Shown piece after piece: positions 25,386 to 33,733 of a stretch of DNA of 64,000 nucleotides. Made by a program: the position numbers and the translations under genes. Position 1 is the stretch's first letter. Each line of letters starts with the position of its first letter. The notes under the pieces are model-generated. The model was not told where the DNA came from. It saw only the letters and a list, made by a program, of their open reading frames with translations, and ran no database searches. This DNA is from Heteroscillospira sp050943935 (GTDB lineage: Bacteria > Bacillota > Clostridia > Oscillospirales > Oscillospiraceae), in assembly GCA_050943935.1 (NCBI GenBank), contig JBMNQC010000011.1, positions 4,379 through 68,378 of the forward strand. Direction: 5' to 3'.

Positions 25386-26357
25386 TCACCTCAATTCGCG
25401 CTTTATTCCGGCTGCTATCTGCCGCAGCTCCTCCAGAGTTTCCGCCTGTACTATCAGGCGCTTGAAATATCCGGCGTGGCTCACGCCCTTGAGATACCAG
25501 GCGAAGTGCCGTCTGGCCTCAAGGCAGGCCACACGCTCGCCCTTGTCCTGAGCGGCCAGCTCCACCTGGCGCATAGCCGTGTCCACCCGCGCTGAAAGCG
25601 GCGGCAGGGGCAGTATCTCCCCGCCCTCCAGCTCCGCCAGAGCCCGGGAAAACAGCCAGGGATTTCCGAAGCTGCCCCGGCCTATCATCACCATGTCCGC
25701 CCCGGTGTAGCGCAGAATATGGGAGGCGTCAGACGGCTCAAACACGTCGCCGTTTGCGGCCACGGGTATGGATACGGCCTTTTTCACGTCCCGGATTATG
25801 TCCCAGTCGGCCTTGCCCTCGTACATCTGGGCGCGGGTGCGGCCATGCACCGCTATGGCGGCGGCGCCTGCATCTTCGGCCATTTGGGCGAACTCCACGG
25901 CGTTCACATTGCCCTTGTCCCAGCCCTTGCGGAACTTGACCGTCACGGGCACGGGCACAGCCGCGCGCACGGCGCGGATGATGGCCTCGGCAATTTCCGG
26001 AGTTTTCATAAGGCCGCTACCCTCGCCGTTCCCGGCCACCTTCCCAACGGGACAGCCCATGTTTATGTCTATTATGTCCGCTCCGCTCATCTCCAGAGCT
26101 ATGGCGGCGCCTCTGGCCATGAAGTCAGGCTCGGAGCCGAAAATCTGCACGGCGGCAGGATGCTCCCCATGGCCCAGCTTCAGCAGGGCGGGGGTCTTTT
26201 TGTCTCCGTAACACAGGGCCTTGGCGCTCACCATCTCGGTGACGGTGAGGGCTGCGCCCTGCTCACGGCAAATCTCGCGGAAGGCCAGGTCGGTGACTCC
26301 TGCCATGGGCGCCAGGATAAGAGGATTTTTGAGTTCGACTGTTCCTATTTTTATCAT
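25386..26357 (-). CDS. dusB: tRNA-dihydrouridine synthase
   Basis: A 323-residue FMN-dependent TIM-barrel enzyme reducing uridine to dihydrouridine in tRNA D-loops. The N terminus LILAPMAGVTDLAFRE is diagnostic; the catalytic Cys102 lies in NMGCPVGKVAGNGEGSGLM. VTVKFRKGWD, AVHGRTRAQMYEGKADWD and VAANGDV follow, and the C-terminal helical domain has HFAWYLKGVSHA. The proline usually following V in the catalytic loop (GCPVPK) is Gly here. It overlaps exonuclease III by four bases. The family member is best called DusB-type. Confidence 0.94.
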   Translation of the reverse strand: MIKIGTVELKNPLILAPMAGVTDLAFREICREQGAALTVTEMVSAKALCYGDKKTPALLKLGHGEHPAAVQIFGSEPDFMARGAAIALEMSGADIIDINMGCPVGKVAGNGEGSGLMKTPEIAEAIIRAVRAAVPVPVTVKFRKGWDKGNVNAVEFAQMAEDAGAAAIAVHGRTRAQMYEGKADWDIIRDVKKAVSIPVAANGDVFEPSDASHILRYTGADMVMIGRGSFGNPWLFSRALAELEGGEILPLPPLSARVDTAMRQVELAAQDKGERVACLEARRHFAWYLKGVSHAGYFKRLIVQAETLEELRQIAAGIKRELR

Positions 26358-27109
26358 AGGTCTATCTCAAGTCCCACGGGGCAGTGGTCGCTGCCCATGA
26401 CCTCAGGGCATATGAAAGCAGAGCTTATCCTGTCCGCCACACGGTCGGAGCAGAGAAAATAGTCTATGCGCCAGCCGGTGTTGTTGGCTCTTGCGTTGCC
26501 CCGGTAGCTCCACCAGCTGTAGGCTCCGGTCACGTCGGGATACAGGCGGCGGAAGGTGTCCGTAAAGCCGGAGGAGAGAAGCTCCGTGAACTTCGCCCGC
26601 TCCTCGTCGGAGAAGCCGGGGTTGCCCCGGTTGGTCTTGGGATTTTTCAGGTCTATCTCCTGATGGGCCACGTTCATATCGCCGCAGACTATGACGGGCT
26701 TGAGCTTGTCCAGCTCAAGGAGGTATTCCCTGAAGGCGTCCTCCCAGCTCATGCGGTAATCCAGACGGCGCAGGCCGTCCTGGGCGTTGGGAGTGTAGAC
26801 GCAGACCAGATAGCAGTTTTCAAACTCCAGAGTGACCGCGCGGCCCTCGGTGTCGTGCTCGGCCATGCCAAGATTATACCGGACGCTGAGGGGCTTAACT
26901 CGTGTGTATATGGCGGTGCCGGAGTAGCCCTTCTTCTCGGCGTAGCTCCAGTAGTGCTCATAGCCGGGGAACTCCAGCTCTATCTGCCCGGCCTGGAGCT
27001 TGGTCTCCTGCAGGCAGAAAACATCGGCGTCCAGCTCGTTAAAGGTCTCGGCAAAGCCTTTTTTCACCACAGCCCGCAGGCCGTTCACGTTCCAGGATAT
27101 GAGCTTCAT
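26354..27109 (-). CDS. xth: Exodeoxyribonuclease III (AP endonuclease)
   Basis: A 251-residue Mg-dependent nuclease of the EEP family, cutting at abasic sites in base excision repair. Visible motifs are ISWNVNGLRAV at the N terminus, VFCLQETKLQ (metal Glu near 36), VCGDMNVAH and GSDHCPVGLEI at the C terminus with the catalytic Asp-His. NPGFSDEERAKF is typical of the ExoA subgroup of Firmicutes. Start and stop codons overlap trmB and dus by four bases each, so these genes are read together. Confidence 0.95.
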   Translation of the reverse strand: MKLISWNVNGLRAVVKKGFAETFNELDADVFCLQETKLQAGQIELEFPGYEHYWSYAEKKGYSGTAIYTRVKPLSVRYNLGMAEHDTEGRAVTLEFENCYLVCVYTPNAQDGLRRLDYRMSWEDAFREYLLELDKLKPVIVCGDMNVAHQEIDLKNPKTNRGNPGFSDEERAKFTELLSSGFTDTFRRLYPDVTGAYSWWSYRGNARANNTGWRIDYFLCSDRVADRISSAFICPEVMGSDHCPVGLEIDL

Positions 27110-27756
27110 TCCTTTTCCTCCCCGGTGTATACGGCCACGCAGCGGTTTATCTTCACGCCCTGCTCGTAGAACTTGCTCTCATAGTCGGTCATGACGCCCA
27201 CGGGGCCGTTTTCGTGCAGGTCACGGGTGACCTCGCTGAGAGTCCAGCCGCTCTTTTCAAAGCTGCGGAGGGAGTACTCAAACAGGGGGTCGTTGTCGGT
27301 TTTAAACTCCACCTTTCCGCCGGGGCGCAGTACCCTGCGGTACAGCTCAAGAAATCCGGGGGCGGTGAGACGGCGGTTGACGTCGCGGTTTCTGGGCCAG
27401 GGGTCGCTGAAATTCAGGTATATGCCGGAGACCTCGCCGGGGGCGAAAAGCTCGGGCAGCTTCAGCACATCGCAGTCTATGAAGCGCACGTTCTCCAGTC
27501 CGCGCTCGCAGGCGCGCTCCATGCCCACCACCATGGCGTCGGCGACTTTTTCAACAGCCACCAGCAGTATATCGGGGTTCTGCTCCGCCGTGTCCACGGT
27601 GAAGCGGCCCTTGCCGCAGCCCAGCTCCAGACGCAGCTCCTTATATGCTCCGTCCTCAGGCAGCCAATGGCCGCGCATATCCTCGGGCTGCTTTATCTGA
27701 ACGCGCGCGCAGCGCTCCATTCTGGGTATCAGGTTCGGCTTTTTTCTCATTCGCAC
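27106..27756 (-). CDS. trmB: tRNA (guanine-N7)-methyltransferase
   Basis: A 216-residue SAM-dependent methyltransferase for m7G46 in tRNA. The SAM-binding LELGCGKGRF (about 44-53), FIDCDVLKLPELF, the family-specific YLNFSDPWP-x-x-R (about 115-126) and the late FKTDNDPLFEYS are present. The start is GTG at 27756 (GAGGAG about 11 bases upstream); ATG two codons later is an alternative. It is the first gene of the trmB-xth-dus-sigma-anti-sigma run. Confidence 0.94.
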   Translation of the reverse strand: MRMRKKPNLIPRMERCARVQIKQPEDMRGHWLPEDGAYKELRLELGCGKGRFTVDTAEQNPDILLVAVEKVADAMVVGMERACERGLENVRFIDCDVLKLPELFAPGEVSGIYLNFSDPWPRNRDVNRRLTAPGFLELYRRVLRPGGKVEFKTDNDPLFEYSLRSFEKSGWTLSEVTRDLHENGPVGVMTDYESKFYEQGVKINRCVAVYTGEEKE

Positions 27757-27835
27757 AAAATATCACACTCCTCAGGAAATCATACCACAGGAGAAACAAA
27801 ACTTCAACGCACTCAGGTGCTGAAAAAAGCTGGAA

Positions 27836-27876
27836 AAATGAAAAAGCACAGGGGGCGGTAAAGCGTCCTCTGTGCT
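27836..27876 (-). terminator. Terminator of the yabP-yabQ-divIC-S1 operon
   Basis: Minus strand: AGCACAGAGG pairs with CCCCTGTGCT (27876-27845, inner mismatch) followed by TTTTCATTTTT. Confidence 0.75.
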
Positions 27877-27897
27877 CTGTTCATTGGAATTATAAGC

Positions 27898-28323
27898 TCA
27901 GTCGCGGCGGCGGCGGGTGCTGCTGCGCCGGTCATAGAGCTTGTTGCCGGACATACGGCTGTCGGATTCCTGCATGAACTGCTTGAGCTTATCCTCAAAG
28001 CTGGCCTCCGGGCTTTTTTCCTCCTGACGGACATAGCCTCCGCGGGGGGCGCTGGGACGGGGGGTGGGGTTTGCTGCGGGCCTGGGCCGTTCCTCAGCCT
28101 TCTTTATGGAAAGGTTTATCTTCCCGTCAGGGCTGATGCCTATCACCTTTACCTTAACGGCCTGGCCGTCCTGAACATAATCGCGTACCTCGCTGACATA
28201 GGTATTTGCAATTTCAGAGATGTGCACAAGGCCGCTTTTGCCCTCGGGCAGCGCTACAAAAGCGCCGAATTTGGTGATACCGGTCACCTTACCTTCGAGA
28301 ATTGCTCCAACTTCCAGCTGCAT
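27898..28323 (-). CDS. yabR: S1-domain RNA-binding protein (YabR-like)
   Basis: A 141-residue protein with a single N-terminal S1 OB-fold (about 2-72; VGAILEGKVTGITKFGAFVALPEGKSGLVHISEIA), followed by a basic, disordered tail rich in R, P and S that ends SSTRRRRD. Its place next to divIC in the yab cluster matches B. subtilis yabR and general stress protein 13 relatives. It probably binds RNA or ribosomes; no enzymatic part is seen. The terminator at 27836 ends the transcript. Confidence 0.82.
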   Translation of the reverse strand: MQLEVGAILEGKVTGITKFGAFVALPEGKSGLVHISEIANTYVSEVRDYVQDGQAVKVKVIGISPDGKINLSIKKAEERPRPAANPTPRPSAPRGGYVRQEEKSPEASFEDKLKQFMQESDSRMSGNKLYDRRSSTRRRRD

Positions 28324-28363
28324 TAGGGGAATATCCTCCTGTCTATTGTCTTTGACGTATAAG

Positions 28364-28627
28364 TTATGGCGCCAGGAGGATGAGCTTTTCCCCCCGGCGA
28401 ACCATTTTAAGCTCGTTTCTGGCCGCCGATTCTATATCCGCGCTGTCGAAAGCGGATTCATTAAGAGCGCTTATGCGGCTTTGCAGACGCAGTACTTCTT
28501 CCGCGGCTGCGTCCCGCGAGTCCTTTGCGCTGTATATCCTGCCCGTGAGCGTCACGAGGCTCAGCAGGGCGTACACCGCCGCCGCCAGCAGAAGCAGTTT
28601 TGCCGTCATATCTGTTTTGTGTGCCAT
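28364..28627 (-). CDS. divIC: Septum formation initiator, DivIC/FtsB-like
   Basis: An 87-residue protein with one membrane helix (about 8-25) followed by a coiled coil (RDAAAEEVLRLQSRISALNES) and a short C-terminal IESAARNELKMVRRGEKLILL segment, the classical DivIC/FtsB plan. It links early and late divisome proteins at the septum. The ATG at 28627 has GGAGGAATG upstream; a longer frame to 28690 lacks this. The gene lies 167 bases deep inside the 3' end of the yabQ frame (see findings). Confidence 0.85.
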   Translation of the reverse strand: MAHKTDMTAKLLLLAAAVYALLSLVTLTGRIYSAKDSRDAAAEEVLRLQSRISALNESAFDSADIESAARNELKMVRRGEKLILLAP

Positions 28628-29096
28628 ACAGACATTCCTCCCCCGAAAATTTAGTGTCCCGGGGGTTTTCTCTCGCCGGAAGCGCGCCAACGTTGTGTTT
28701 TATTCTAAACCATTTCCGAGGATATTGGAAGAGCTTTTTGAAAAAAAACACAAATTTTTTTACTGCTTTTTTCACAGGAGCCAGGGGAAGAGCCGCAAGT
28801 GCCAGCGCTCCGATTAGCACAGGCAGTACAAAGGGTGTGACACAGCCGAGATACAGCCCCGTGCCCAGAGCGCAGAACAGAGCCATGAATATGCGCAGCT
28901 GCCCGTCGCCAAGGCTCATGCCCAGATAGAACAGAGCGCAGAGGGCACACAGGCAGAAGATAAAGTCCGCCGGGGCGCTCTTCACTCCCAGACTTCGGCG
29001 CAGAGCGCGCAGCAGGTCATAGGCAACTCCCAGCACGGCGCCGAACAGCACAGAGCTGAGCGCCTGGGTAAGCTGTGTCAGAGCATATATCTCCAT
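28461..29096 (-). CDS. yabQ: Spore cortex protein YabQ
   Basis: A 211-residue membrane protein. Residues 1-115 have four or so hydrophobic helices with the family start LTQALSSVLFGAVLGVAYDLLRALRRS. A basic KKAVKKFVFFFKKLF segment follows. In B. subtilis YabQ is needed for the spore cortex in the outer forespore membrane. The last 55 residues (from about 157) are arginine- and glycine-rich and come from reading the start of divIC in another frame; they look non-natural, so either the overlap is real or a stop has been lost. Its ATG overlaps the yabP stop (TAATG). Confidence 0.85.
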   Translation of the reverse strand: MEIYALTQLTQALSSVLFGAVLGVAYDLLRALRRSLGVKSAPADFIFCLCALCALFYLGMSLGDGQLRIFMALFCALGTGLYLGCVTPFVLPVLIGALALAALPLAPVKKAVKKFVFFFKKLFQYPRKWFRIKHNVGALPARENPRDTKFSGEECLYGTQNRYDGKTASAGGGGVRPAEPRDAHGQDIQRKGLAGRSRGRSTASAKPHKRS

Positions 29097-29380
29097 TAGT
29101 GGAAGATGCGCGCCCAGAGACTGCGGCTGGGGGCCACCTCCTCATAGCATAAATCGGTAATAAGGCCCTGAACGGCTACGTCGCCGGTGTCAAGGCTCAG
29201 ACGGTCAATTTTCAGCTCCGAACCTCTTACTACAAGATTGCCGCACACCGTGGACATAACCACCTCGTTCTCGTCAAAACTGGCCACATCCTCCACGCCG
29301 GACACAGTCAGCTTTCCCCTGTCCTCCATAATGATATTATGGGTTTTCTTCAGACTTCTGCTCTTTTCCTCATAGGCCAT
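29096..29380 (-). CDS. yabP: Sporulation protein YabP
   Basis: A 94-residue soluble protein of the YabP family, which is required at the spore coat/cortex stage and is expressed in the mother cell. The hallmark is the short beta-rich core HNIIMEDRGKLTVSGVEDVASFDE followed by V-V-M-S-T-V-C-G-N-L-V-V-R-G-S-E-L. It is the first gene of the yabP-yabQ-divIC-S1 unit, with GAGGAGGG upstream. Its presence shows that the organism belongs to a spore-forming lineage. Confidence 0.93.
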   Translation of the reverse strand: MAYEEKSRSLKKTHNIIMEDRGKLTVSGVEDVASFDENEVVMSTVCGNLVVRGSELKIDRLSLDTGDVAVQGLITDLCYEEVAPSRSLWARIFH

Positions 29381-29469
29381 TGCTTAACCCTCCTCGGTTT
29401 TTTTATACAGATATATGCACCCAAAGTTAGGGACATACCCGGCAAAATCGCAAAAATGGAAAAATACAC

Positions 29470-29498
29470 TTGACAAAGCGGGGGCTTTTGATTATTAT
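29470..29498 (+). promoter_or_regulatory. Promoter of the T-box operon
   Basis: Consensus TTGACA (29470-29475), 17-base spacer, TATTAT (29493-29498). Transcription would start near 29505. Confidence 0.75.
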
Positions 29499-29504
29499 AC
29501 AAGG

Positions 29505-29780
29505 CAAGAACTTAAAATCCCAAATGCAAAGACGGAGTTATGCATATTCGATTACAGCATCAGAGAGCCGGCGGGTGGTGTGAGCCGGTACTGGACGGTT
29601 ATGCAGTCTCGCTCCCGAGCAGAACGCCTGAACTTTCAAGTAGGGCGCTCCGGCAGCCCCGTTACCATGGCTAAGAGCTTGTCTGAGCTCTGATGAGAGG
29701 CTGTATTTCGGCAATTCGGGTGGTACCGCGGAAAATTTTTCGTCCCTGAAGTTCATGGTGAACTTTGGGGGCTTTTTTGT
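29505..29780 (+). promoter_or_regulatory. T-box riboswitch leader, probably leucine-responsive
   Basis: The diagnostic T-box GGGTGGTACCGCG stands at 29718-29730. It is preceded by the Stem I apical pattern AGAGAGCCGG...GGTGTGAGCCGG (29572-29587 region) and the AAGTAGG linker (29638-29644). A terminator stem with loop near 29754 and a TTTTTTG run at 29772-29778 follows. Candidate specifier triplets are CTC at 29608-29610 and CTG at 29628-29630; both read leucine. The leader should let transcription continue when uncharged tRNA accumulates. Together with the promoter it accounts for the gene-free 29381-29804. Confidence 0.9.
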
Positions 29781-29804
29781 TTTTATAACAGGAGGAATGA
29801 GAAA

Positions 29805-31226
29805 TTGAAAAACATACGTATTGTGGATGTTACACTGAGAGAAAACGCTGCAAAAAGCGAGCTGACCATGAGCTTTAAGGAGAAGCTGGAAGTGGCCAAG
29901 CAGCTGGATAAGCTGAAGGTTGACGTTGTGGAGCTGCCTCCCATAGGAGACACCCCCAGCGACGGACTGCTGGCCCGTTCCATAGCCACAACCCTTAAAA
30001 ACTCCGTTGTGTCCTGCCCCGCCGGCCTCACCGCCGCCGAGGCCGACAGAGCGTGGGGCGCCGTCTCCGCAGCCGCGCATCCCCGGCTGCACGTCATAGC
30101 CCCCACCTCCATAGTCCAGATGGAGTACAGCGTGGGCATGAAGCCGGCAAAGCTTCTGGAGACTGTTGGTGAGCAGGTCCGCTACTGCCGGACGCTCTGC
30201 GGCGATGTGGAGTTCTCCGCAGAGGATGCAACCCGCAGCGACATGGAGTTTCTGTTTGACGTACTGCGCGCCGTGATAGCCGCCGGAGCCACAACCATCA
30301 CCCTGTGCGACAGCGCTTCAGCCATGCTGCCTGGTGAGTTCGGGGATTTCGTGGACGAGATAATCAGCCGCGTGCCGGAGATGGAGGATGTCACCCTTTC
30401 CGTCCAGTGCGGAAACGACCTGAAGATGGGCGCGGCAAACTCCTTCGCCGCCATAGCCGAGGGCGCGGAGCAGATTAAAACCGCCCTCAGCAGCGCTTTC
30501 AGCACCTCGCTGGAGACGATAACCAGGGCTATCCAGCTGAAGGGAGTGGAGATGGGACTGGGCTGCCGGGTGAAGAATACCGAGCTGCACAGAGCTGTCT
30601 CCCAGATGCGCTGGCTTGGCTCCGAGAAGAGCGAGACCAGCCCCTTTGATAACGGAGTGGCGGAGCAGTCGGTGCACGAGGGCATACGGCTGGACGCTAC
30701 GGCGGATATACGCTCCGTAATTTCCGTAACCGCCAAGCTTGGCTATGAGCTCAGCGACGAGGATGCCGGCAAGGTGTACGAGGCATTCCTCCGGGTGGCG
30801 GCCAAGAAGCAGCATGTGGGAGGCAAGGAGCTGGAAGCCATAGTGGCCAGTACCGCCCTTCAGGCGCCGCCCGCTTACCGGCTGGTGAGCTATGTTGTGA
30901 ACAGCGGCAATCTAATGGCCGCCACCAGCCACATTGTACTGGAAAAGAACGGCGCCAACATTCAGGGCGTGTGCATAGGCGACGGCCCGATAGACGCCAG
31001 CTTCCTGGCCATAGAGCAGATAATAGGCCGCCACTATGAGCTGGACGATTTCCAGATTCAGACCGTCACCGAGGGCCGCGAGGCCATGGGCGACGCTCTG
31101 GTAAAGCTCCGTGCCGGCGGAAAGCTCTATTCCGGCAAGGGCGTATCAACCGATATTATAGGCGCCAGCATTCACGCGTATATAAACGCCCTGAACAAAA
31201 TTGCTTATGAGGAGAGCGGCAAATGA
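29805..31226 (+). CDS. 2-isopropylmalate synthase-like protein with altered active site
   Basis: A 473-residue DRE-TIM metallolyase-type protein with a LeuA-like C-terminal dimer/allosteric domain (about 355-470; YRLVSYVVNSGNLMAATSHIVLEKNG...). The TIM barrel is degenerate: canonical TLRDG is TLREN (10-14) and the H-x-H-N-D metal motif is Q-C-G-N-D (201-205), losing both His ligands. The G-I-G-E-R-A-G-N stretch is also absent. It is therefore unlikely to be ordinary leuA; it may be a different lyase/synthase or a regulatory protein. The start is TTG after AGGAGG. It is under T-box control and overlaps the next gene by four bases. Confidence 0.78.
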   Translation: MKNIRIVDVTLRENAAKSELTMSFKEKLEVAKQLDKLKVDVVELPPIGDTPSDGLLARSIATTLKNSVVSCPAGLTAAEADRAWGAVSAAAHPRLHVIAPTSIVQMEYSVGMKPAKLLETVGEQVRYCRTLCGDVEFSAEDATRSDMEFLFDVLRAVIAAGATTITLCDSASAMLPGEFGDFVDEIISRVPEMEDVTLSVQCGNDLKMGAANSFAAIAEGAEQIKTALSSAFSTSLETITRAIQLKGVEMGLGCRVKNTELHRAVSQMRWLGSEKSETSPFDNGVAEQSVHEGIRLDATADIRSVISVTAKLGYELSDEDAGKVYEAFLRVAAKKQHVGGKELEAIVASTALQAPPAYRLVSYVVNSGNLMAATSHIVLEKNGANIQGVCIGDGPIDASFLAIEQIIGRHYELDDFQIQTVTEGREAMGDALVKLRAGGKLYSGKGVSTDIIGASIHAYINALNKIAYEESGK

Positions 31227-33733
31227 AACTCTCATTTAATACAAACGGATGGAACGAATTTTCATGGGTAGATTTCTACACCATGGCCATGGACCTGGAT
31301 TTTTCCGGCATAGAAATACATAACATACTCTCCGAGGAGCTGTCGGGCAAGAACCGCCCATTTTCCTCCGAGCAGATAGTGGGCACGGCCCGCAAGATGC
31401 GGGAGCTGGGACTTGATATACCCTGCATAGACTTGGTGTGCGACATAGCGGACGGCGAAGCTGCCGATGAGAATCTCCGGCAGCTGGAGGCGGGCATAGG
31501 CAAGGCGGAGCTGCTGGGCTGCCCCTGCGTCCGCGTCCGCGCCGGAGATGACGACATGGGCGCCGGGGACAGCGCGGTAATAGCTCTTATGGAGCGCGCC
31601 CTGCCAATGGCCGAGCGGGCAAAGGTCAGCATACTTATTGAAACTGTGGGCATCTACGCCGACACCGCGCGGCTGCGGGATGTGCTCAACCACTTCGCCT
31701 GCGACGATCTGGCCGCCCTGTGGGACTATCACCATACCGTTCGCTTCGGCGGTGAGAGCACGGAGCAGACCATACAGAACCTGGGCGCTTTCGTGCGTCA
31801 CATTCACATGAAGGACAGCGTGGTAAACCCTGACGGCGGCGTGGAATACCGCCTGATGGGTGACGGTACCCTGCCCATGGACGAGCTGATGCGGGCCCTG
31901 CGCAGCGTGAACTACGACGGCTACATGAGCTTTGAGTGGCAGCCCCAGTGGATGGAGGAGATACGCGACGCCGCCATAGTGTTCCCCCACTATGTGAACT
32001 ATATGGGCCGCTTCGAGTCCGCCCCCGTGATACGCAAGCAGCTGCAGAGAAATGTGGCCGGTACAGGAAAATTCATCTGGGAAAAGAACAAGCTTATCCG
32101 CAAGACCTTCTCCCAGGTGCTGGACGCCATGGTGGAGGAGTTCCCCGACCAGTACTGCTTCAAATACACCACTCTGGACTACACCCGCACCTATGCGGAG
32201 TTCCGGGACGATGTGGATACCTTTGCCCGCAGCCTTATCGCCATGGGCGTAAAGGCGGGAGACAAGGTTGCTGTCTGGGCCACCAATGTGCCACAGTGGT
32301 ATATCGCCTTCTGGGCCACAACTAAAATAGGCGGCGTGCTGGTCACAATGAACACCGCCTACAAGATACATGAGGCGGAGTATCTGCTGCGCCACTCCGA
32401 CACCCATACCCTCATCATGATAAACGGCTGGCGCGATTCCGACTATGTGGCCGCCATCCGCGAACTCTGCCCGGAGCTGGATACCGCCGTGCCCGGCAAG
32501 CCCCTGCACTGCAAGAGGCTGCCTTTCCTGCGCAATGTCATAAATGTTGAATCCCGCCAGCCGGGCTGTATGACCTGGGACGAGGCCATGGCCATGTCCG
32601 CGGGCGTGCCCGTTGAGGAGGTATATCGCCGAGCCAACCAGGTGGATATCCACGATGTGGCAAATATGCAGTACACCTCCGGCACCACCGGCTTCCCCAA
32701 GGGCGTTATGCTCACCCATTACAATGTCGTGAACAACGGCAAATACATAGGCGACCATATGGACCTCTCCACCGCCGACCGCATGATGATCCAGGTGCCC
32801 ATGTTCCACTGCTTCGGAATGGTGCTGAGTATGACAGCCTCCATGACACACGGCACCACCATGTGCCCCCTGCCCTATTTCTCCCCCAAGCCCGCTCTGG
32901 CCTGCATTAATCAGGAGCATATCACCACCTTCAACGGAGTGCCCACCATGTTCATTGCCATGATGCAGCATCCGGACTTCGGCAAGACGGATTTCAGCTA
33001 TATGCGCACCGGCATAATGGCCGGCTCCAACTGCCCCGCAGACCTGATGCGCCAGGCCACCGAGGTTATGAATATGAAGCAGATAGTCTCCGTCTACGGC
33101 CAGACCGAGGCCAGCCCCGGCTGCACCATGTCCAGCTTTGATGATCCTCTGGACGTCCGCACGGACACCGTTGGCAGCGCCTTCGCCAATGTGGAGTGCA
33201 AGGTCGTAGACCCGGAGACCGGCGAGGAGTGCCCCGTGGGCGTAAACGGCGAGTTCGTGGCCCGTGGCTACAATATTATGAAGGGCTACTACAAAATGCC
33301 CGCCGCCACCGCCGCCGCCATAGATGCCGACGGCTGGCTCCACTCCGGAGATCTGGCCGCCAAGGACGAAAACGGCAACTACAGAATCACCGGCCGCCTG
33401 AAGGATATGATTATTCGCGGCGGTGAGAACATCTATCCCAGGGAGATTGAGGAGTTCTTCTATACTCATCCCAAGGTCAAGGATGTTCAGGTGATAGGCG
33501 TGCCCGATAAGCAGTACGGCGAGGAGATAATGGCCTCCATAGTGCTGAAGGCGGGCGAGGAAAGCTCCGTGGAGGAGATGAAGCAGTATGTGCGCGAGCA
33601 TATGGCCCGCCACAAGGTGCCCCGCTACATCGACTTTGTAAAGGACTTCCCCATGAACGCCGCGGGAAAAATACTGAAGTACAAAATGCGCGAGGATGCC
33701 GCCGAGCGCATAGCCAGCGGAGAGCTTAAATAA
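31223..33733 (+). CDS. Fusion: xylose-isomerase-like TIM barrel + acyl-CoA synthetase
   Basis: This 836-residue protein joins two enzymes. Residues 1-270 are a sugar-phosphate isomerase/epimerase-type TIM barrel retaining metal-ligand candidates (ILIETVG, LWDYHHT, HIHMKD, SFEWQPQW). Residues 290-836 are an adenylate-forming acyl-CoA synthetase with YTSGTTGFPKG (about 483-493), YGQTEASPG, the HSGDL-to-RGGENIYPREIE core and the catalytic Lys in NAAGKILKYK (about 815). The second half closely resembles medium-chain fatty-acyl-CoA ligases. The ATG overlaps the IPMS-like stop (ATGA). The substrate is unknown; coupling to a leucine-type T-box hints at branched-chain keto or hydroxy acids. Confidence 0.85.
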   Translation: MKLSFNTNGWNEFSWVDFYTMAMDLDFSGIEIHNILSEELSGKNRPFSSEQIVGTARKMRELGLDIPCIDLVCDIADGEAADENLRQLEAGIGKAELLGCPCVRVRAGDDDMGAGDSAVIALMERALPMAERAKVSILIETVGIYADTARLRDVLNHFACDDLAALWDYHHTVRFGGESTEQTIQNLGAFVRHIHMKDSVVNPDGGVEYRLMGDGTLPMDELMRALRSVNYDGYMSFEWQPQWMEEIRDAAIVFPHYVNYMGRFESAPVIRKQLQRNVAGTGKFIWEKNKLIRKTFSQVLDAMVEEFPDQYCFKYTTLDYTRTYAEFRDDVDTFARSLIAMGVKAGDKVAVWATNVPQWYIAFWATTKIGGVLVTMNTAYKIHEAEYLLRHSDTHTLIMINGWRDSDYVAAIRELCPELDTAVPGKPLHCKRLPFLRNVINVESRQPGCMTWDEAMAMSAGVPVEEVYRRANQVDIHDVANMQYTSGTTGFPKGVMLTHYNVVNNGKYIGDHMDLSTADRMMIQVPMFHCFGMVLSMTASMTHGTTMCPLPYFSPKPALACINQEHITTFNGVPTMFIAMMQHPDFGKTDFSYMRTGIMAGSNCPADLMRQATEVMNMKQIVSVYGQTEASPGCTMSSFDDPLDVRTDTVGSAFANVECKVVDPETGEECPVGVNGEFVARGYNIMKGYYKMPAATAAAIDADGWLHSGDLAAKDENGNYRITGRLKDMIIRGGENIYPREIEEFFYTHPKVKDVQVIGVPDKQYGEEIMASIVLKAGEESSVEEMKQYVREHMARHKVPRYIDFVKDFPMNAAGKILKYKMREDAAERIASGELK

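Noticed and set aside
31262..33613. 783-codon open frame on the minus strand
   Set aside because: It lies opposite the fusion gene; the protein is His/Gly/Ala-rich with no family pattern, has no ribosome site, and comes from GC-rich codon structure.
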